DNA of 64,000 nucleotides, taken from Sporosarcina sp. (lineage in GTDB: Bacteria > Bacillota > Bacilli > Bacillales_A > Planococcaceae). Position numbers and translations under genes: made by a program. A model generated the notes under the pieces. The model was not told the DNA's origin and searched no databases. It saw nothing but the letters and a program-made list of their open reading frames with translations. How positions within the stretch are numbered: position 1 is the stretch's first letter; every line of letters starts with the position of its first letter. Shown in pieces: positions 8,398 through 16,853 of this stretch. The DNA lies in contig JARIDO010000002.1 in assembly GCA_029263895.1 (NCBI GenBank), positions 18,941 to 82,940 of the forward strand, in the 5' to 3' direction.

Positions 8398-8550
8398 TTA
8401 ACCTAACATAGGGAAAATAAATTTAATAAGGAACCATAAAATGCCGAAAAAGATGATGAGATATGCCGCGTATTTAATAAAAGTGGCACCAACTAAACTA
8501 TTATCCGTTTTCTCTTCGCGTTTAATTTCAATATTTTTGTGCTCATCCAT
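8398..8550 (-). CDS. Small membrane protein, 50 residues
   Basis: Frame MDEHKNIEIKREEKTDNS... ending with one transmembrane helix (about residues 27-48, AAYLIIFFGILWFLIKFIFP). GGAG lies 5 bases before ATG, and a terminator follows the stop. Charged cytoplasmic N-terminus and single helix; function unknown. It is shorter than usual gene-calling cutoffs, but RBS, terminator and membrane segment together make it credible. Confidence 0.7.
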   Translation of the reverse strand: MDEHKNIEIKREEKTDNSLVGATFIKYAAYLIIFFGILWFLIKFIFPMLG

Positions 8551-8644
8551 GTAATCTCCAACTCCTTGGTTAGTTTAGTAGTAATAATTGATTACTAGTT
8601 ATTTACCCGAGTGAGAGACAGTTAAACATATTGTTAGAAAAGTG

Positions 8645-8674
8645 TTGACATTCGGAAAATTGGAATGGTAATCT
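8645..8674 (+). promoter_or_regulatory. Sigma-A promoter of the bmrCD leader
   Basis: Perfect -35 TTGACA (8645-8650) and -10 TAATCT (8669-8674) with an 18-bp spacer, about 40 bp before the leader peptide. Confidence 0.6.
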
Positions 8675-8715
8675 AGAATAGTTAGATACTCGAAATAGAA
8701 AGGGAGGTACGGAAA

Positions 8716-8781
8716 ATGAAAAAGCAACATCTTGCTCTAAAAAACTTTATATGTATGCCGTGCCTAGCCAATCTTAACTAA
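8716..8781 (+). CDS. Candidate leader peptide of the bmrCD operon (21 residues)
   Basis: GGGAGG followed by ATG 8716 opens a 21-codon frame beginning MKKQHLALKNF and ending ICMPCLANLN, which stops just before an RNA fold containing a terminator. In B. subtilis the bmrCD exporter genes are controlled by translation of the leader peptide BmrB and a transcription attenuator. The same layout is seen here, though the peptide has no visible similarity that I can assert. A regulatory role is inferred from position. Confidence 0.6.
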   Translation: MKKQHLALKNFICMPCLANLN

Positions 8782-8810
8782 ACCTATCCGTATATAAATT
8801 GGGATGCACA

Positions 8811-8868
8811 TACTGCCTTTCCATCTATACAAGCACACGCTTATGGAAAGTAGCGTGTGCTTTTTTAT
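8811..8868 (+). terminator. Attenuator-like terminator with competing pairing, bmrCD leader
   Basis: AGCACACGC (8832-8840) pairs with GCGTGTGCT (8853-8861), followed by TTTTTT, a strong intrinsic terminator. CTTTCCAT (8817-8824) is exactly complementary to ATGGAAAG (8843-8850), which forms the terminator loop. Pairing of these would trap the left terminator arm in a loop, giving a plausible antiterminator. The element lies 36 bases after the leader stop codon and about 180 bp before bmrC. Confidence 0.7.
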
Positions 8869-8940
8869 ATCTAATTTTAGGGAGAATGTTGTTTTCACGC
8901 TTTGCGTGTTGCATAAATACAAAGAAAAGGAGTGCTTGGT

Positions 8941-9000
8941 ATGTCTACGACTAAACTGCAATTAGAACTATTGAAAAAGGAATCTTTAGAAGGTGAATAG
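8941..9000 (+). CDS. Second short frame between attenuator and bmrC (19 residues)
   Basis: ATG 8941 follows AAAGGAG and reads MSTTKLQLELLKKESLEGE to TAG. It is hydrophilic. It lies downstream of the terminator and 42 bp before bmrC, so it would be translated only on read-through transcripts. It could be a second control peptide or chance. Confidence 0.35.
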   Translation: MSTTKLQLELLKKESLEGE

Positions 9001-9042
9001 CTGAAAAGCTGTTAGTGAAAAAGAAAGAGGGTCGAATCGAAT

Positions 9043-10782
9043 ATGTTCTCGGTTTTATTTAAATTAAAATGGTTTTTCAAAGAAAATTGGAAGCGATATA
9101 CAATAGCACTTGTACTGTTAATAATAAGTAATGTGCTCGTTATCATTCCACCTTGGTTAATTGGGCAAGCGATAGACCTTATTTATAATCAAACATTAAC
9201 ATCGAAATTATTAGCATTAATTATCGCAGCAATGTTCTTAATTATGGGTTTTGCATATGTCGGAAACTACATTTGGCAATATCAACTATTTGGTGGTGCA
9301 AATGTAATTGAACGACAACTGCGAACAAAGTTGATGCGCCAGTTTTTAAAGATGACGCCTACGTTTTATGAAAAAAATAAAACAGGTGATTTAATGGCTC
9401 GTTCAACTAATGATTTACGTGCTTTGTCAGAAACAGCTGGATTTGGAATCATGACACTGATGGATTCGACGATTTACTTAGGAATGTTAATCATTACTAT
9501 GGGGGCTTTCATCTCGTGGAAATTAACATTGGTTGCTATCATTCCATTGCCAATTTTGGCATATATTTTGCAATACCTTGGGAAGAAAATTCATGAGAGA
9601 TATATGACGGCACAACAAGCATTTGGGGATTTAAATGATAACGTATTAGAAGCTGTGGCAGGCGTACGTGTTGTTCGTGCTTATGTGCAAGAACGTTCAT
9701 CTGAGCAAGAGTTTGCAAAGATGACTGAAGACGTTTACGAGAAAAATATGCATGTTGAAAAAATCGATGCTTTATTCATGCCTTTCTCTAAAACGTTTAC
9801 AAGTTTGACGTACATGATAGGGCTTGGCTACGGTGCATTTCTAGTTAGTGCACAGGAAATGTCGCTCGGAAATCTCGTTACATTTAATGTCTATTTAGGG
9901 ATGATTGTTTGGCCAATGTTCGCAATAGGTGAACTCATTAACGTTTTGCAAAGAGGGAATGCGTCTTTGGATCGTGTAATGGAGACACTTAACTATGAAG
10001 AAGATGTAAAGGATCCTGATATTCCGAACGATATGTTGCAACCAGATAACATTGGTTTCTCGAATGTGACATTCCAATACCCTACTTCACAAACCGCTAA
10101 CTTGGACTCTATTAAACTCCATTTAGAACGTGGAGAAACACTAGGGATTGTTGGGAAAACAGGTAGTGGTAAGACGACATTTGTCAAGCAACTACTAAGA
10201 GAGTACCCAGCTGGCGATGGAGAAATTGCTTTTTCGGGTATTGGATTGGAAACGTTAACGAAAGGGCAAGTACGAGATTGGATTGGCTATGTCCCTCAAG
10301 ACCATGTGTTATTTTCAAGAACTGTTCGAGAAAACATTTTATTTGGTCGTCCTGAAGCGACAGCAGCAGACATTGCTGAAACCATTCGTCTCTCTTATTT
10401 TGAGAAAGATCTTGAAATGCTACCTGAGGGCCTCAATACATTAGTTGGGGAAAAAGGTGTTGCATTATCAGGGGGACAGAAACAAAGAATTTCTATTGCG
10501 CGTGCGCTTGTGAAAAATCCGGAAATACTTATTTTAGATGATTCACTTTCTGCTGTTGACGCAAAAACAGAATCTAAAATCATCGAAAACATTCAGGCGG
10601 AACGTTCTGGAAAAACAACAATCATCACAACACATCGACTTTCTGCGATACAACATGCAGATTGGATCATTGTATTGGATGATGGGCGTGTGATTGAAGA
10701 AGGAACACATGATGATTTACTAGAAACAGAAGGCTGGTACAAACAACAATTCGACCGCCAACAAATTGGGGAGGTTGAATAA
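9043..10782 (+). CDS. bmrC: Heterodimeric ABC multidrug exporter subunit (BmrC/YheI-like)
   Basis: Half-transporter of 579 residues: six-helix type I exporter membrane domain (about 15-310) and C-terminal nucleotide-binding domain. Walker A GKTGSGKTT, Q-loop VPQDHVLFS, signature LSGGQKQR and Walker B LILDD are visible. The catalytic Glu is replaced by Asp (D500), marking the degenerate-site partner; B. subtilis BmrC has the same replacement. The next gene encodes the partner. Neighbouring yheE, yheB and yheA support the yhe assignment. Expression is probably controlled by the leader upstream. Likely role: export of drugs or toxic lipophilic compounds. Confidence 0.9.
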   Translation: MFSVLFKLKWFFKENWKRYTIALVLLIISNVLVIIPPWLIGQAIDLIYNQTLTSKLLALIIAAMFLIMGFAYVGNYIWQYQLFGGANVIERQLRTKLMRQFLKMTPTFYEKNKTGDLMARSTNDLRALSETAGFGIMTLMDSTIYLGMLIITMGAFISWKLTLVAIIPLPILAYILQYLGKKIHERYMTAQQAFGDLNDNVLEAVAGVRVVRAYVQERSSEQEFAKMTEDVYEKNMHVEKIDALFMPFSKTFTSLTYMIGLGYGAFLVSAQEMSLGNLVTFNVYLGMIVWPMFAIGELINVLQRGNASLDRVMETLNYEEDVKDPDIPNDMLQPDNIGFSNVTFQYPTSQTANLDSIKLHLERGETLGIVGKTGSGKTTFVKQLLREYPAGDGEIAFSGIGLETLTKGQVRDWIGYVPQDHVLFSRTVRENILFGRPEATAADIAETIRLSYFEKDLEMLPEGLNTLVGEKGVALSGGQKQRISIARALVKNPEILILDDSLSAVDAKTESKIIENIQAERSGKTTIITTHRLSAIQHADWIIVLDDGRVIEEGTHDDLLETEGWYKQQFDRQQIGEVE

Positions 10783-10783
10783 T

Positions 10784-12541
10784 ATGGGAACGGGAAAACG
10801 ATTAGTTCAGTATGCAATGGTCTATAAAAAACTGTTGACAGTAGGTATGATTTTACTTGCGTTTGCAGTAATGGCCGATTTAATGGGACCAATGATTGCA
10901 AAAAACATTATTGATAATCACATCGCAGTTGCGAATGAAGGGGCAATTAACTTTAGACCGATTGCTGCCCTTCTTGCACTGTTTTTCGGTTTAGGAATTG
11001 TAACAGCTATTTTACGATACTTCCAGTACTTGTTGCTCCAAAAAGCAGCAAATCGAATCGTTCAAAAGATGCGGAATGATTTGTATGAGCACATACAAAC
11101 ACTACCGATTCGCTATTTTGATAATTTACCTGCTGGAAAAGTAGTTGCACGAATTACAAATGATACAGAAGCAATTCGTAATCTATATGTGACTGTCGTA
11201 TCGCAATTCGCAATTAGTGGTATGTATATGTTAGGTATTTTCATCGCTCTATTTTATTTAGATCCTAAAATGGGTGCGATTACACTCTTCGTGTTACCGA
11301 TTCTGTATATTTGGATGAAATCGTATCGGAAATTCGCTTCCAAAGTGAATCATATCATTCGTGGAAAAGTGAGTGATATGAATGCCATGATTAATGAATC
11401 CATTAATGGGATGACGATTATTCAAGCATTTAGACGCGAAAAGCAAATGGATCAAGAATTTAATGAGTTAAATGATGAGCATTACAAATACCAAACGAAA
11501 TTGTTAAAAGTAGAGGCGGCCACATCACATAATTTAGTGGATGTGATTCGTTCATTAGCATTTGTGTTTTTCATTTGGTATTTTGGCGGCGCATCACTGA
11601 CAACTGAAAGTGTTGTTTCAGTAGGTATGCTCTATGCATTCGTAGATTATATTACACGCCTCTTTAATCCGGTAACAGGCGTAGTCAATCAGTTTGCACG
11701 TTTGGAACATTCACTAGTAGCAGCTGAACGTGTATTCAAGTTGCTAGACAAAAAAGGGGAACCTGTTAACGATGACAAGATAGCACGTTATAGAGGAAAC
11801 GTTCGTTTTGAAAATGTTTGGTTTGCTTATAATGAAGAAGACTATGTATTAAAAGATATCTCCTTCGAAGCCAAACAAGGAGAAACAGTCGCGCTCGTTG
11901 GGCATACAGGCTCTGGTAAAAGTTCAATTATGAACTTATTATTCCGTTTCTATGATGTCTCCAAAGGTGAAATTTCGATTGACGGAAAGAAGATTAGTGA
12001 TATGTCCCGTCAAACCGTTCGCGACCATATGGGTATTGTCCTGCAAGACCCGTACCTCTTTAGTGGAACAATAGAATCTAACGTTAGTTTAGGAGATGCG
12101 CGAATTACGCGTGAAAAAGTCCAACAATCTTTGAATGCAGTAGGTGGAGAAAGAGTACTCAAACATTTGCGCAATGGAATTGACGAAGAAGTTATCGAAA
12201 AGGGAAGTACACTCTCTTCTGGACAACGACAGCTCATTTCATTTGCACGTGCATTAGCATTCGACCCGGCCATACTCATCTTGGATGAAGCGACGTCTAA
12301 TATTGATACTGAAACAGAAGAAATTATCCAACACGCGATGGATGTCCTGAAAAGAGGACGTACAACGTTCATTATTGCACATAGACTTTCAACGATTAAG
12401 AACGCAGATCGCATCTTAGTATTAGAGCGTGGTGAAATCGTAGAAAGCGGATCGCATGATGAACTGCTCAAACTGGATGGACAATATGCACAAATGTACA
12501 AATTACAAGCAGGAACAAATGGTAAACCAAAAGTTGGTTAA
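10784..12541 (+). CDS. bmrD: Heterodimeric ABC multidrug exporter subunit (BmrD/YheH-like)
   Basis: Partner half-transporter of 585 residues. Walker A GHTGSGKSS, Q-loop LQDPYLFSG, signature LSSGQRQL and Walker B LILDEATSNID with an intact catalytic Glu (E502). ATG 10784 lies 1 bp after the bmrC stop, with GGGGAGG at 10768-10774. It is shorter than B. subtilis BmrD (about 670 residues), whose extra extracellular domain is absent. An alternative is the YfiB/YfiC-type pair, but the local yhe gene order and the leader favour BmrCD. Confidence 0.88.
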   Translation: MGTGKRLVQYAMVYKKLLTVGMILLAFAVMADLMGPMIAKNIIDNHIAVANEGAINFRPIAALLALFFGLGIVTAILRYFQYLLLQKAANRIVQKMRNDLYEHIQTLPIRYFDNLPAGKVVARITNDTEAIRNLYVTVVSQFAISGMYMLGIFIALFYLDPKMGAITLFVLPILYIWMKSYRKFASKVNHIIRGKVSDMNAMINESINGMTIIQAFRREKQMDQEFNELNDEHYKYQTKLLKVEAATSHNLVDVIRSLAFVFFIWYFGGASLTTESVVSVGMLYAFVDYITRLFNPVTGVVNQFARLEHSLVAAERVFKLLDKKGEPVNDDKIARYRGNVRFENVWFAYNEEDYVLKDISFEAKQGETVALVGHTGSGKSSIMNLLFRFYDVSKGEISIDGKKISDMSRQTVRDHMGIVLQDPYLFSGTIESNVSLGDARITREKVQQSLNAVGGERVLKHLRNGIDEEVIEKGSTLSSGQRQLISFARALAFDPAILILDEATSNIDTETEEIIQHAMDVLKRGRTTFIIAHRLSTIKNADRILVLERGEIVESGSHDELLKLDGQYAQMYKLQAGTNGKPKVG

Positions 12542-12551
12542 TCGAAAAAAG

Positions 12552-12582
12552 AAAGCTTCCGAATTACTTCGGAAGCTTTTTT
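12552..12582 (+). terminator. Rho-independent terminator of bmrCD
   Basis: AAAGCTTCCGAA / TTCGGAAGCTTT hairpin with a 4-base loop and T tract directly after bmrD. Confidence 0.92.
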
Positions 12583-12596
12583 AGTGTGCAAATAGG

Positions 12597-12872
12597 GTTG
12601 AAACGCCTGAAACCCACTCGCGCGCGCCCGCAAGAGAGTTGAAACGCCCGAAAACCACTCGCTCGCGCCCGCAAGAGAGTTGAAACGCCCGAAAAACACT
12701 CGCTCGCGCCCGCAAGAGAGTTGAAACGCCCGAAAAGCACTCTCTCTCGCCCGCAAGAGAGTTGAAACGCCCGAAAAGCCCTCGCGCGCGCCCGCAAGAG
12801 AGTTGAAACGCCCGAAAAGCCCTCGCGCGCGCCCGTAAAAAAGTTGAAACGCCCGAAAACCACTTCTAAAAC
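12597..12872. repeat. GCCCG tandem array 1 (41-bp period)
   Basis: Seven GTTGAAACGCC starts at 12597, 12638, 12679, 12720, 12761, 12802 and 12843, exactly 41 bp apart. Each unit has two CGCCCG cores alternately 21 and 20 bp apart. The array lies between the bmrD terminator and the terminator of the converging small gene. It is far more GC-rich than its surroundings. All three minus-strand frames are open through it, a by-product of composition rather than coding. Confidence 0.95.
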
Positions 12873-12902
12873 ACACATATTAATATACGCACGAATATAA
12901 TC

Positions 12903-12947
12903 AAAAAAATTGCAAGAAGACATGTTTTTTAACATGTCTTCTTGCAA
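12903..12947 (-). terminator. Rho-independent terminator of the 50-residue hydrophilic protein gene
   Basis: 15-bp stem GCAAGAAGACATGTT / AACATGTCTTCTTGC followed on the minus strand by a run of T. Confidence 0.85.
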
Positions 12948-12972
12948 ATTCGCTTATACTCTCAGAATATAT

Positions 12973-13125
12973 TTATTCACCACGCTGGTATTGCGTTTCT
13001 TTAAATGCATTTTGTTCGTTTGGAACTTTGCTTTTATCTTCAAATACGTTCTCAGTCTTTTGATTTTGAACGCGCTGCTGTTCTTTTTCTTGCTGCAGTT
13101 CATCTGGTGATTTTCCTTTATCCAT
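12973..13125 (-). CDS. Small hydrophilic protein, 50 residues
   Basis: Starts MDKGKSPDELQQEKEQQRVQ and is almost entirely charged or polar (Gln/Glu/Lys/Asn), with no membrane segment; probably disordered. GGAGGG lies 6-7 bases before ATG 13125, and a strong terminator follows. Small hydrophilic proteins of this kind are common in spore formers, but I do not recognise this one and assign no function. Confidence 0.7.
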   Translation of the reverse strand: MDKGKSPDELQQEKEQQRVQNQKTENVFEDKSKVPNEQNAFKETQYQRGE

Positions 13126-13177
13126 ACGTATCCCTCCTCAGTTTTGTTAGAGGTAGTATGGTCGTTCGGATTGAGAA

Positions 13178-13381
13178 TCAGTCGTAGACATGAAAAATCA
13201 TTAGCTCGTGAACCATTTTTTTGACGTTTTCTTCATCGGAAGGAGCATCTGTATGCCAAACAATTTCACCTTCTGGCAAGTAGTCTCCCGTATATCTTTT
13301 ATTGTCATAGAAGAAGGCGAAAGTCCATCCAGGTAATTGCGTATTTTCGAACATTGATTTGTAGCTGAAGTGTTGTAACAT
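13178..13381 (-). CDS. yheE: YheE family protein (DUF5342)
   Basis: 67-residue protein beginning MLQHFSYKSMFENTQLPGWT with the aromatic core FAFFYDNKRYTGDYLPEGEI characteristic of B. subtilis YheE. Function unknown. AGGAG precedes ATG 13381. It sits near the bmrCD (yheI/yheH) genes as in B. subtilis, although yheF, yheG, yheC and yheD are missing from this segment. Confidence 0.8.
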   Translation of the reverse strand: MLQHFSYKSMFENTQLPGWTFAFFYDNKRYTGDYLPEGEIVWHTDAPSDEENVKKMVHELMIFHVYD

Positions 13382-13451
13382 GTTAGAACTCCTCTCATAA
13401 GCAGTCCCTATTTCGCATAAAATTGAAAAAAAGAAGCGAAAGGGTGCTGTA

Positions 13452-13841
13452 TTGTTTACTGATCAATTGAAACAAGCAATTGAAGATGAATATAAAGCTT
13501 ACCATTTTTACAAGTCTATGTATGCGTTGACGACTGATCCTTATTGGCAGGACTTCATCCAACATATTTATGAAGATGAAAAAAGTCATTATGAAATGTT
13601 TCAACAACTCTATTATATGATGACGGGGACATTTGTACAAAATCCTAAAAAACCGTTGCCTTGTTATAATTTAAAGGAGTGTGTTAAAAAATCATTAGCA
13701 GATGAATTGGAATCGGTAGAAACATATAAAGAAATGTTATTAACGATACCTTTTCAACAAGCTTATAATCCACTGTTCATTGCTATGCATGATGAAATGG
13801 AGCATGCGATTCGTTTCTCAACGATGTACAATGCTTTATAA
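13452..13841 (+). CDS. Ferritin-like di-iron family protein
   Basis: 129 residues in four predicted helices carrying repeated metal-ligand motifs: AIEDEYKAYHFY, YEDEKSHYEMF, DELESVETYKEM and HDEMEHAIRF. This pattern of paired Glu and ExxH is that of rubrerythrin/ferritin-like carboxylate-bridged di-iron proteins. TTG start with GAAAGGGTG upstream. Monocistronic with a terminator behind. Likely role in iron or peroxide handling, inferred from fold only. Confidence 0.75.
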   Translation: MFTDQLKQAIEDEYKAYHFYKSMYALTTDPYWQDFIQHIYEDEKSHYEMFQQLYYMMTGTFVQNPKKPLPCYNLKECVKKSLADELESVETYKEMLLTIPFQQAYNPLFIAMHDEMEHAIRFSTMYNAL

Positions 13842-13847
13842 AATAAA

Positions 13848-13901
13848 AATCCTCTCAATTGTTGAGCGACACTCGTGTTGTTCAAAGTGAGAGGTTTTTT
13901 A
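13848..13901 (+). terminator. Rho-independent terminator of the ferritin-like gene
   Basis: CCTCTCA (13851-13857) pairs with TGAGAGG (13888-13894), with further internal pairing and TTTTTT after. Confidence 0.8.
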
Positions 13902-14015
13902 ATATAAGAAAATAGATAATTCTGTTGATTTATGAATCTATTATAGTATATCATTGTATATATTGTTCTGTACTAAAACAGGTTTAGGAATAATAAAAGG
14001 AATGGGGTAAATGAA

Positions 14016-16205
14016 ATGACGAAATATGTAGCAAGTGGAAACATTCAAGTAGCACAGCAGTTATACGATTTTGTGAATAACGAAGTATTAGCTGGGTTAA
14101 ATGTCAGTGAAGAAAATTTCTGGGCAGGCTTTGATGACTTAATCCATACGTTTATGCCTGAAAATGAACGTTTACTTGCTGAACGTGCTCGATTACAAAA
14201 AGCGCTTAATCAATGGCATATTGAGCATAAAAATAATTTTGATATGGAAAGCTACAAAAGCTTCTTGCAAGAGATTGGTTATCTGGAACCTAAAGTTGAA
14301 GACTTTAGTGTGACAACAGCGAATGTAGATGAAGAAATTACTTCACAAGCTGGTCCTCAATTAGTCGTCCCATTAAGCAACGCTCGATATGCATTAAATG
14401 CAGCGAATGCAAGGTGGGGCAGTTTGTACGATGCATTATACGGAACGGATGTAATTGGCGACGAGGATGGCGCGCAAGCAGGCAGAGAGTATAACCCCAA
14501 AAGAGGCGCGAAAGTGATTGCTTTTGCGAAAAAGTTTTTGGATGATGCAGTCCCTCTTTCCAATGCTTCCCATGCAGTTGTGACGAAATATGAAATTGTG
14601 AATGATGTTTTACAAGTCACTTTAGTAAATGGACAGAAAACGGAGTTGGTAGAACCATTAAAATTAAAAGCATTTGTAGGTGAAAAATCATCTCCGACTG
14701 CTATTTTACTCGTCAATAATGGCATGCATATTGAAATACAAATCGATGGACAGCATCCAATTGGCAAAGACGATCCAGCGAATGTTAAAGATGTCTATTT
14801 AGAATCTGCATTATCGACAATAATGGATTGTGAAGATTCAGTTGCTGCCGTAGATGCTGAAGATAAAGTAGAAATCTATCGAAATTGGCTTGGTCTCATG
14901 AAAGGGGATCTATCAACTGTTATTCAAAAAGCTGGAAAAACCATTACCCGATCATTGAATGCTGATCGAAAATATACGACAGTGGATGGTTCAGAACTAG
15001 TCGTACCCGCAAGATCACTTATGTTTATCCGAAATGTCGGGCATCTAATGACGAATAGTGCTATCTTGACTGCTGACGGAAAAGAAGTACCAGAAGGCAT
15101 TATTGATGGTGTGATTACGAGTTTAATAGCCATCCACAATAATGCATCAAATGTAACTTATCGGAATTCGAATTACGGTTCCGTTTATATTGTTAAACCG
15201 AAGATGCATGGGTCTGAGGAAGCTGCGTTCGCAAATCGTCTATTTAATGCAATTGAAGACTTACTTGGTCTTGACCGTTATACATTAAAAATCGGTTTGA
15301 TGGATGAAGAACGACGTACTTCTTTGAACTTAAAAGCATGTATTTACCAATTAAGAGAGCGGATAGGGTTTATTAATACAGGATTTTTGGACCGTACGGG
15401 TGATGAAATGCATACGTCTATGGAAGCAGGAGTGATGATTCGTAAAAATGAGATGAAGCAAACGACATGGCTTGCAGCTTATGAAGCATCGAATGTAGCT
15501 GTAGGTATTGACTGTGGGTTACCAGGTCATGCGCAAATTGGGAAAGGGATGTGGGCGATGCCAGATCGTATGGCAGATATGTTGGAGCAAAAGATTGCGC
15601 ATCCAAGAGCGGGTGCGAATACTGCGTGGGTTCCATCGCCAACTGCCGCTACATTGCACGCGACACATTATCATCAGCTCAATGTGGAAGAAGTACAAAA
15701 GAAAGTTGATGCTAAAAAAGAGTACCGCGATGCGATTTTACAAATTCCAATTACGAAAACGGTTGACTGGACTGCAGAGGAAATCCAACAAGAGCTTGAT
15801 AATAATGCTCAAGGTATCCTTGGTTATGTTGTACGTTGGATTGACCAAAGTGTAGGGTGTTCTAAAGTGCCGGATATTAATGATGTTGGGTTGATGGAAG
15901 ATCGAGCGACGTTGCGTATTTCTAGCCAACATATTACAAACTGGTTGCATCACGGCGTTTGTTCGAAGGAGCAGGTGATGGAAACGATGAAGCGGATGGC
16001 TAAAGTCGTTGATGAACAAAATGCGGGTGACGGACTATATCGTCCGATGGCAACGGATTATAATGATTCGATTGCATTTGCAGCTGCGTGTGATCTTGTA
16101 TTCAAAGGGATTGACCAACCGAACGGTTATACTGAACCGATTCTTCATGAAAGACGTCTTGAGGCGAAGAAAAAGTATAAATCAGCAGTAGGCGCTGGGA
16201 ATTAA
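14016..16205 (+). CDS. glcB: Malate synthase G
   Basis: Cytosolic enzyme condensing glyoxylate and acetyl-CoA to malate (glyoxylate assimilation). 729 residues, the length of the single-chain G isoform. Family blocks are visible: [17 protein letters not shown], YKNxxxG-equivalent [38 protein letters not shown] and the C-terminal [19 protein letters not shown] with the catalytic acid region. AGGAATGGGG lies upstream of the ATG. It is not accompanied by isocitrate lyase or glycolate oxidase genes here, and B. subtilis lacks it, so it is an insertion in the yhe neighbourhood. Confidence 0.96.
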   Translation: MTKYVASGNIQVAQQLYDFVNNEVLAGLNVSEENFWAGFDDLIHTFMPENERLLAERARLQKALNQWHIEHKNNFDMESYKSFLQEIGYLEPKVEDFSVTTANVDEEITSQAGPQLVVPLSNARYALNAANARWGSLYDALYGTDVIGDEDGAQAGREYNPKRGAKVIAFAKKFLDDAVPLSNASHAVVTKYEIVNDVLQVTLVNGQKTELVEPLKLKAFVGEKSSPTAILLVNNGMHIEIQIDGQHPIGKDDPANVKDVYLESALSTIMDCEDSVAAVDAEDKVEIYRNWLGLMKGDLSTVIQKAGKTITRSLNADRKYTTVDGSELVVPARSLMFIRNVGHLMTNSAILTADGKEVPEGIIDGVITSLIAIHNNASNVTYRNSNYGSVYIVKPKMHGSEEAAFANRLFNAIEDLLGLDRYTLKIGLMDEERRTSLNLKACIYQLRERIGFINTGFLDRTGDEMHTSMEAGVMIRKNEMKQTTWLAAYEASNVAVGIDCGLPGHAQIGKGMWAMPDRMADMLEQKIAHPRAGANTAWVPSPTAATLHATHYHQLNVEEVQKKVDAKKEYRDAILQIPITKTVDWTAEEIQQELDNNAQGILGYVVRWIDQSVGCSKVPDINDVGLMEDRATLRISSQHITNWLHHGVCSKEQVMETMKRMAKVVDEQNAGDGLYRPMATDYNDSIAFAAACDLVFKGIDQPNGYTEPILHERRLEAKKKYKSAVGAGN

Positions 16206-16215
16206 TGATGAGAAA

Positions 16216-16253
16216 CTAACTTTACCGATAGATTTGCGGTAAAGTGAGTTTTT
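16216..16253 (+). terminator. Rho-independent terminator of glcB
   Basis: TTTACCG / CGGTAAA stem with a T tract soon after the stop codon. Confidence 0.8.
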
Positions 16254-16289
16254 CTTGTGAATGTTGATATATGTCGGAGTTGGTAAAAA

Positions 16290-16406
16290 CCGCTTGTTCG
16301 CTCAGTGATGGCCTTACGTAAGAAGCTCTCCAGAAGTTCGCTGACGGTCTTCTCATTCCGGCTCACACTTGACGCTCCTGCGCTAATTTTGGATGTTGGA
16401 GCATGG
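16290..16406. repeat. 115-bp dispersed repeat, copy A
   Basis: Matches 16480-16597 almost base for base over the core (GTGATGGCCTTACGTAAGAAG... to ...ACTTGACGCTCCTGCGCT), with few mismatches by eye. It contains the palindrome CTTACGTAAG and an AGAAG/CTTCT stem. No open frame of interest. GC-rich compared with flanks. Confidence 0.85.
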
Positions 16407-16479
16407 GGGGAGTTCGAAACGGGGAGTTATGAATTTGGAGAAATGGTGTAGGCTTTTCAACTGGCTTAGATGTTAGAAG

Positions 16480-16597
16480 TCGCTTTGTCGCTCTGTGATG
16501 GCCTTACGTAAGAAGCTCGCCAGAAGTTCGCTGACGGTCTTCTCACTTCGGCTCACACTTGACGCTCCTGCGCTTGGTATTGGTGTTGGAGGATGGA
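16480..16597. repeat. 115-bp dispersed repeat, copy B
   Basis: Second copy, offset 190 bp from copy A in the same orientation, and both end in a GTTGGAG(C/G)ATGG tail. The 73-bp stretch between copies is unrelated single-copy DNA. The family may be dispersed elsewhere in the genome. Confidence 0.85.
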
Positions 16598-16619
16598 CTT
16601 TATGAAGCTTAGATTTCAA

Positions 16620-16800
16620 GGCGGATGGAATGTTCCATCACCTCCCCAAATTGCTAGGAATTAATTATCTAGAATCTAGCGAAGGTGACAACTGGGGTAG
16701 CCGAAGCGGTAAGACTGACAGTGCTTTTCTGTCCGGCTTATCGCGAGAGGCATCCCCATGCACCGAGCGGTGAAGAAAGGCTATTCAACTTCCTGAGATA
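16620..16800. other. Possibly structured non-coding region downstream of glcB
   Basis: No plausible gene. Nested complementarity is visible: GATGGAA/TTCCATC hairpin (16624-16639), TCACCT (16638-16643) with AGGTGA (16683-16688) around a GCTAG/CTAGC stem, GGGG (16694-16697) with CCCC (16754-16757) around GCCG/CGGC and GACAG/CTGTC stems, then CACCG/CGGTG. This looks like a folded RNA or mobile-element end. I could not match it to a riboswitch or known RNA. Strand uncertain. Confidence 0.4.
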
Positions 16801-16853
16801 CTAACAATCGCATATCGCTTGAACAGTAAGATTCTGCTAGTATTCATTACATG

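Noticed and set aside
13395..13640. 81-codon frame antisense to the ferritin-like gene
   Set aside because: Shadow of the supported plus-strand gene; no ribosome binding site.
16620..16800. Cobalamin riboswitch for the binding protein gene
   Set aside because: It lies downstream of that gene's stop codon rather than upstream of its start, and the B12-box sequence is missing.
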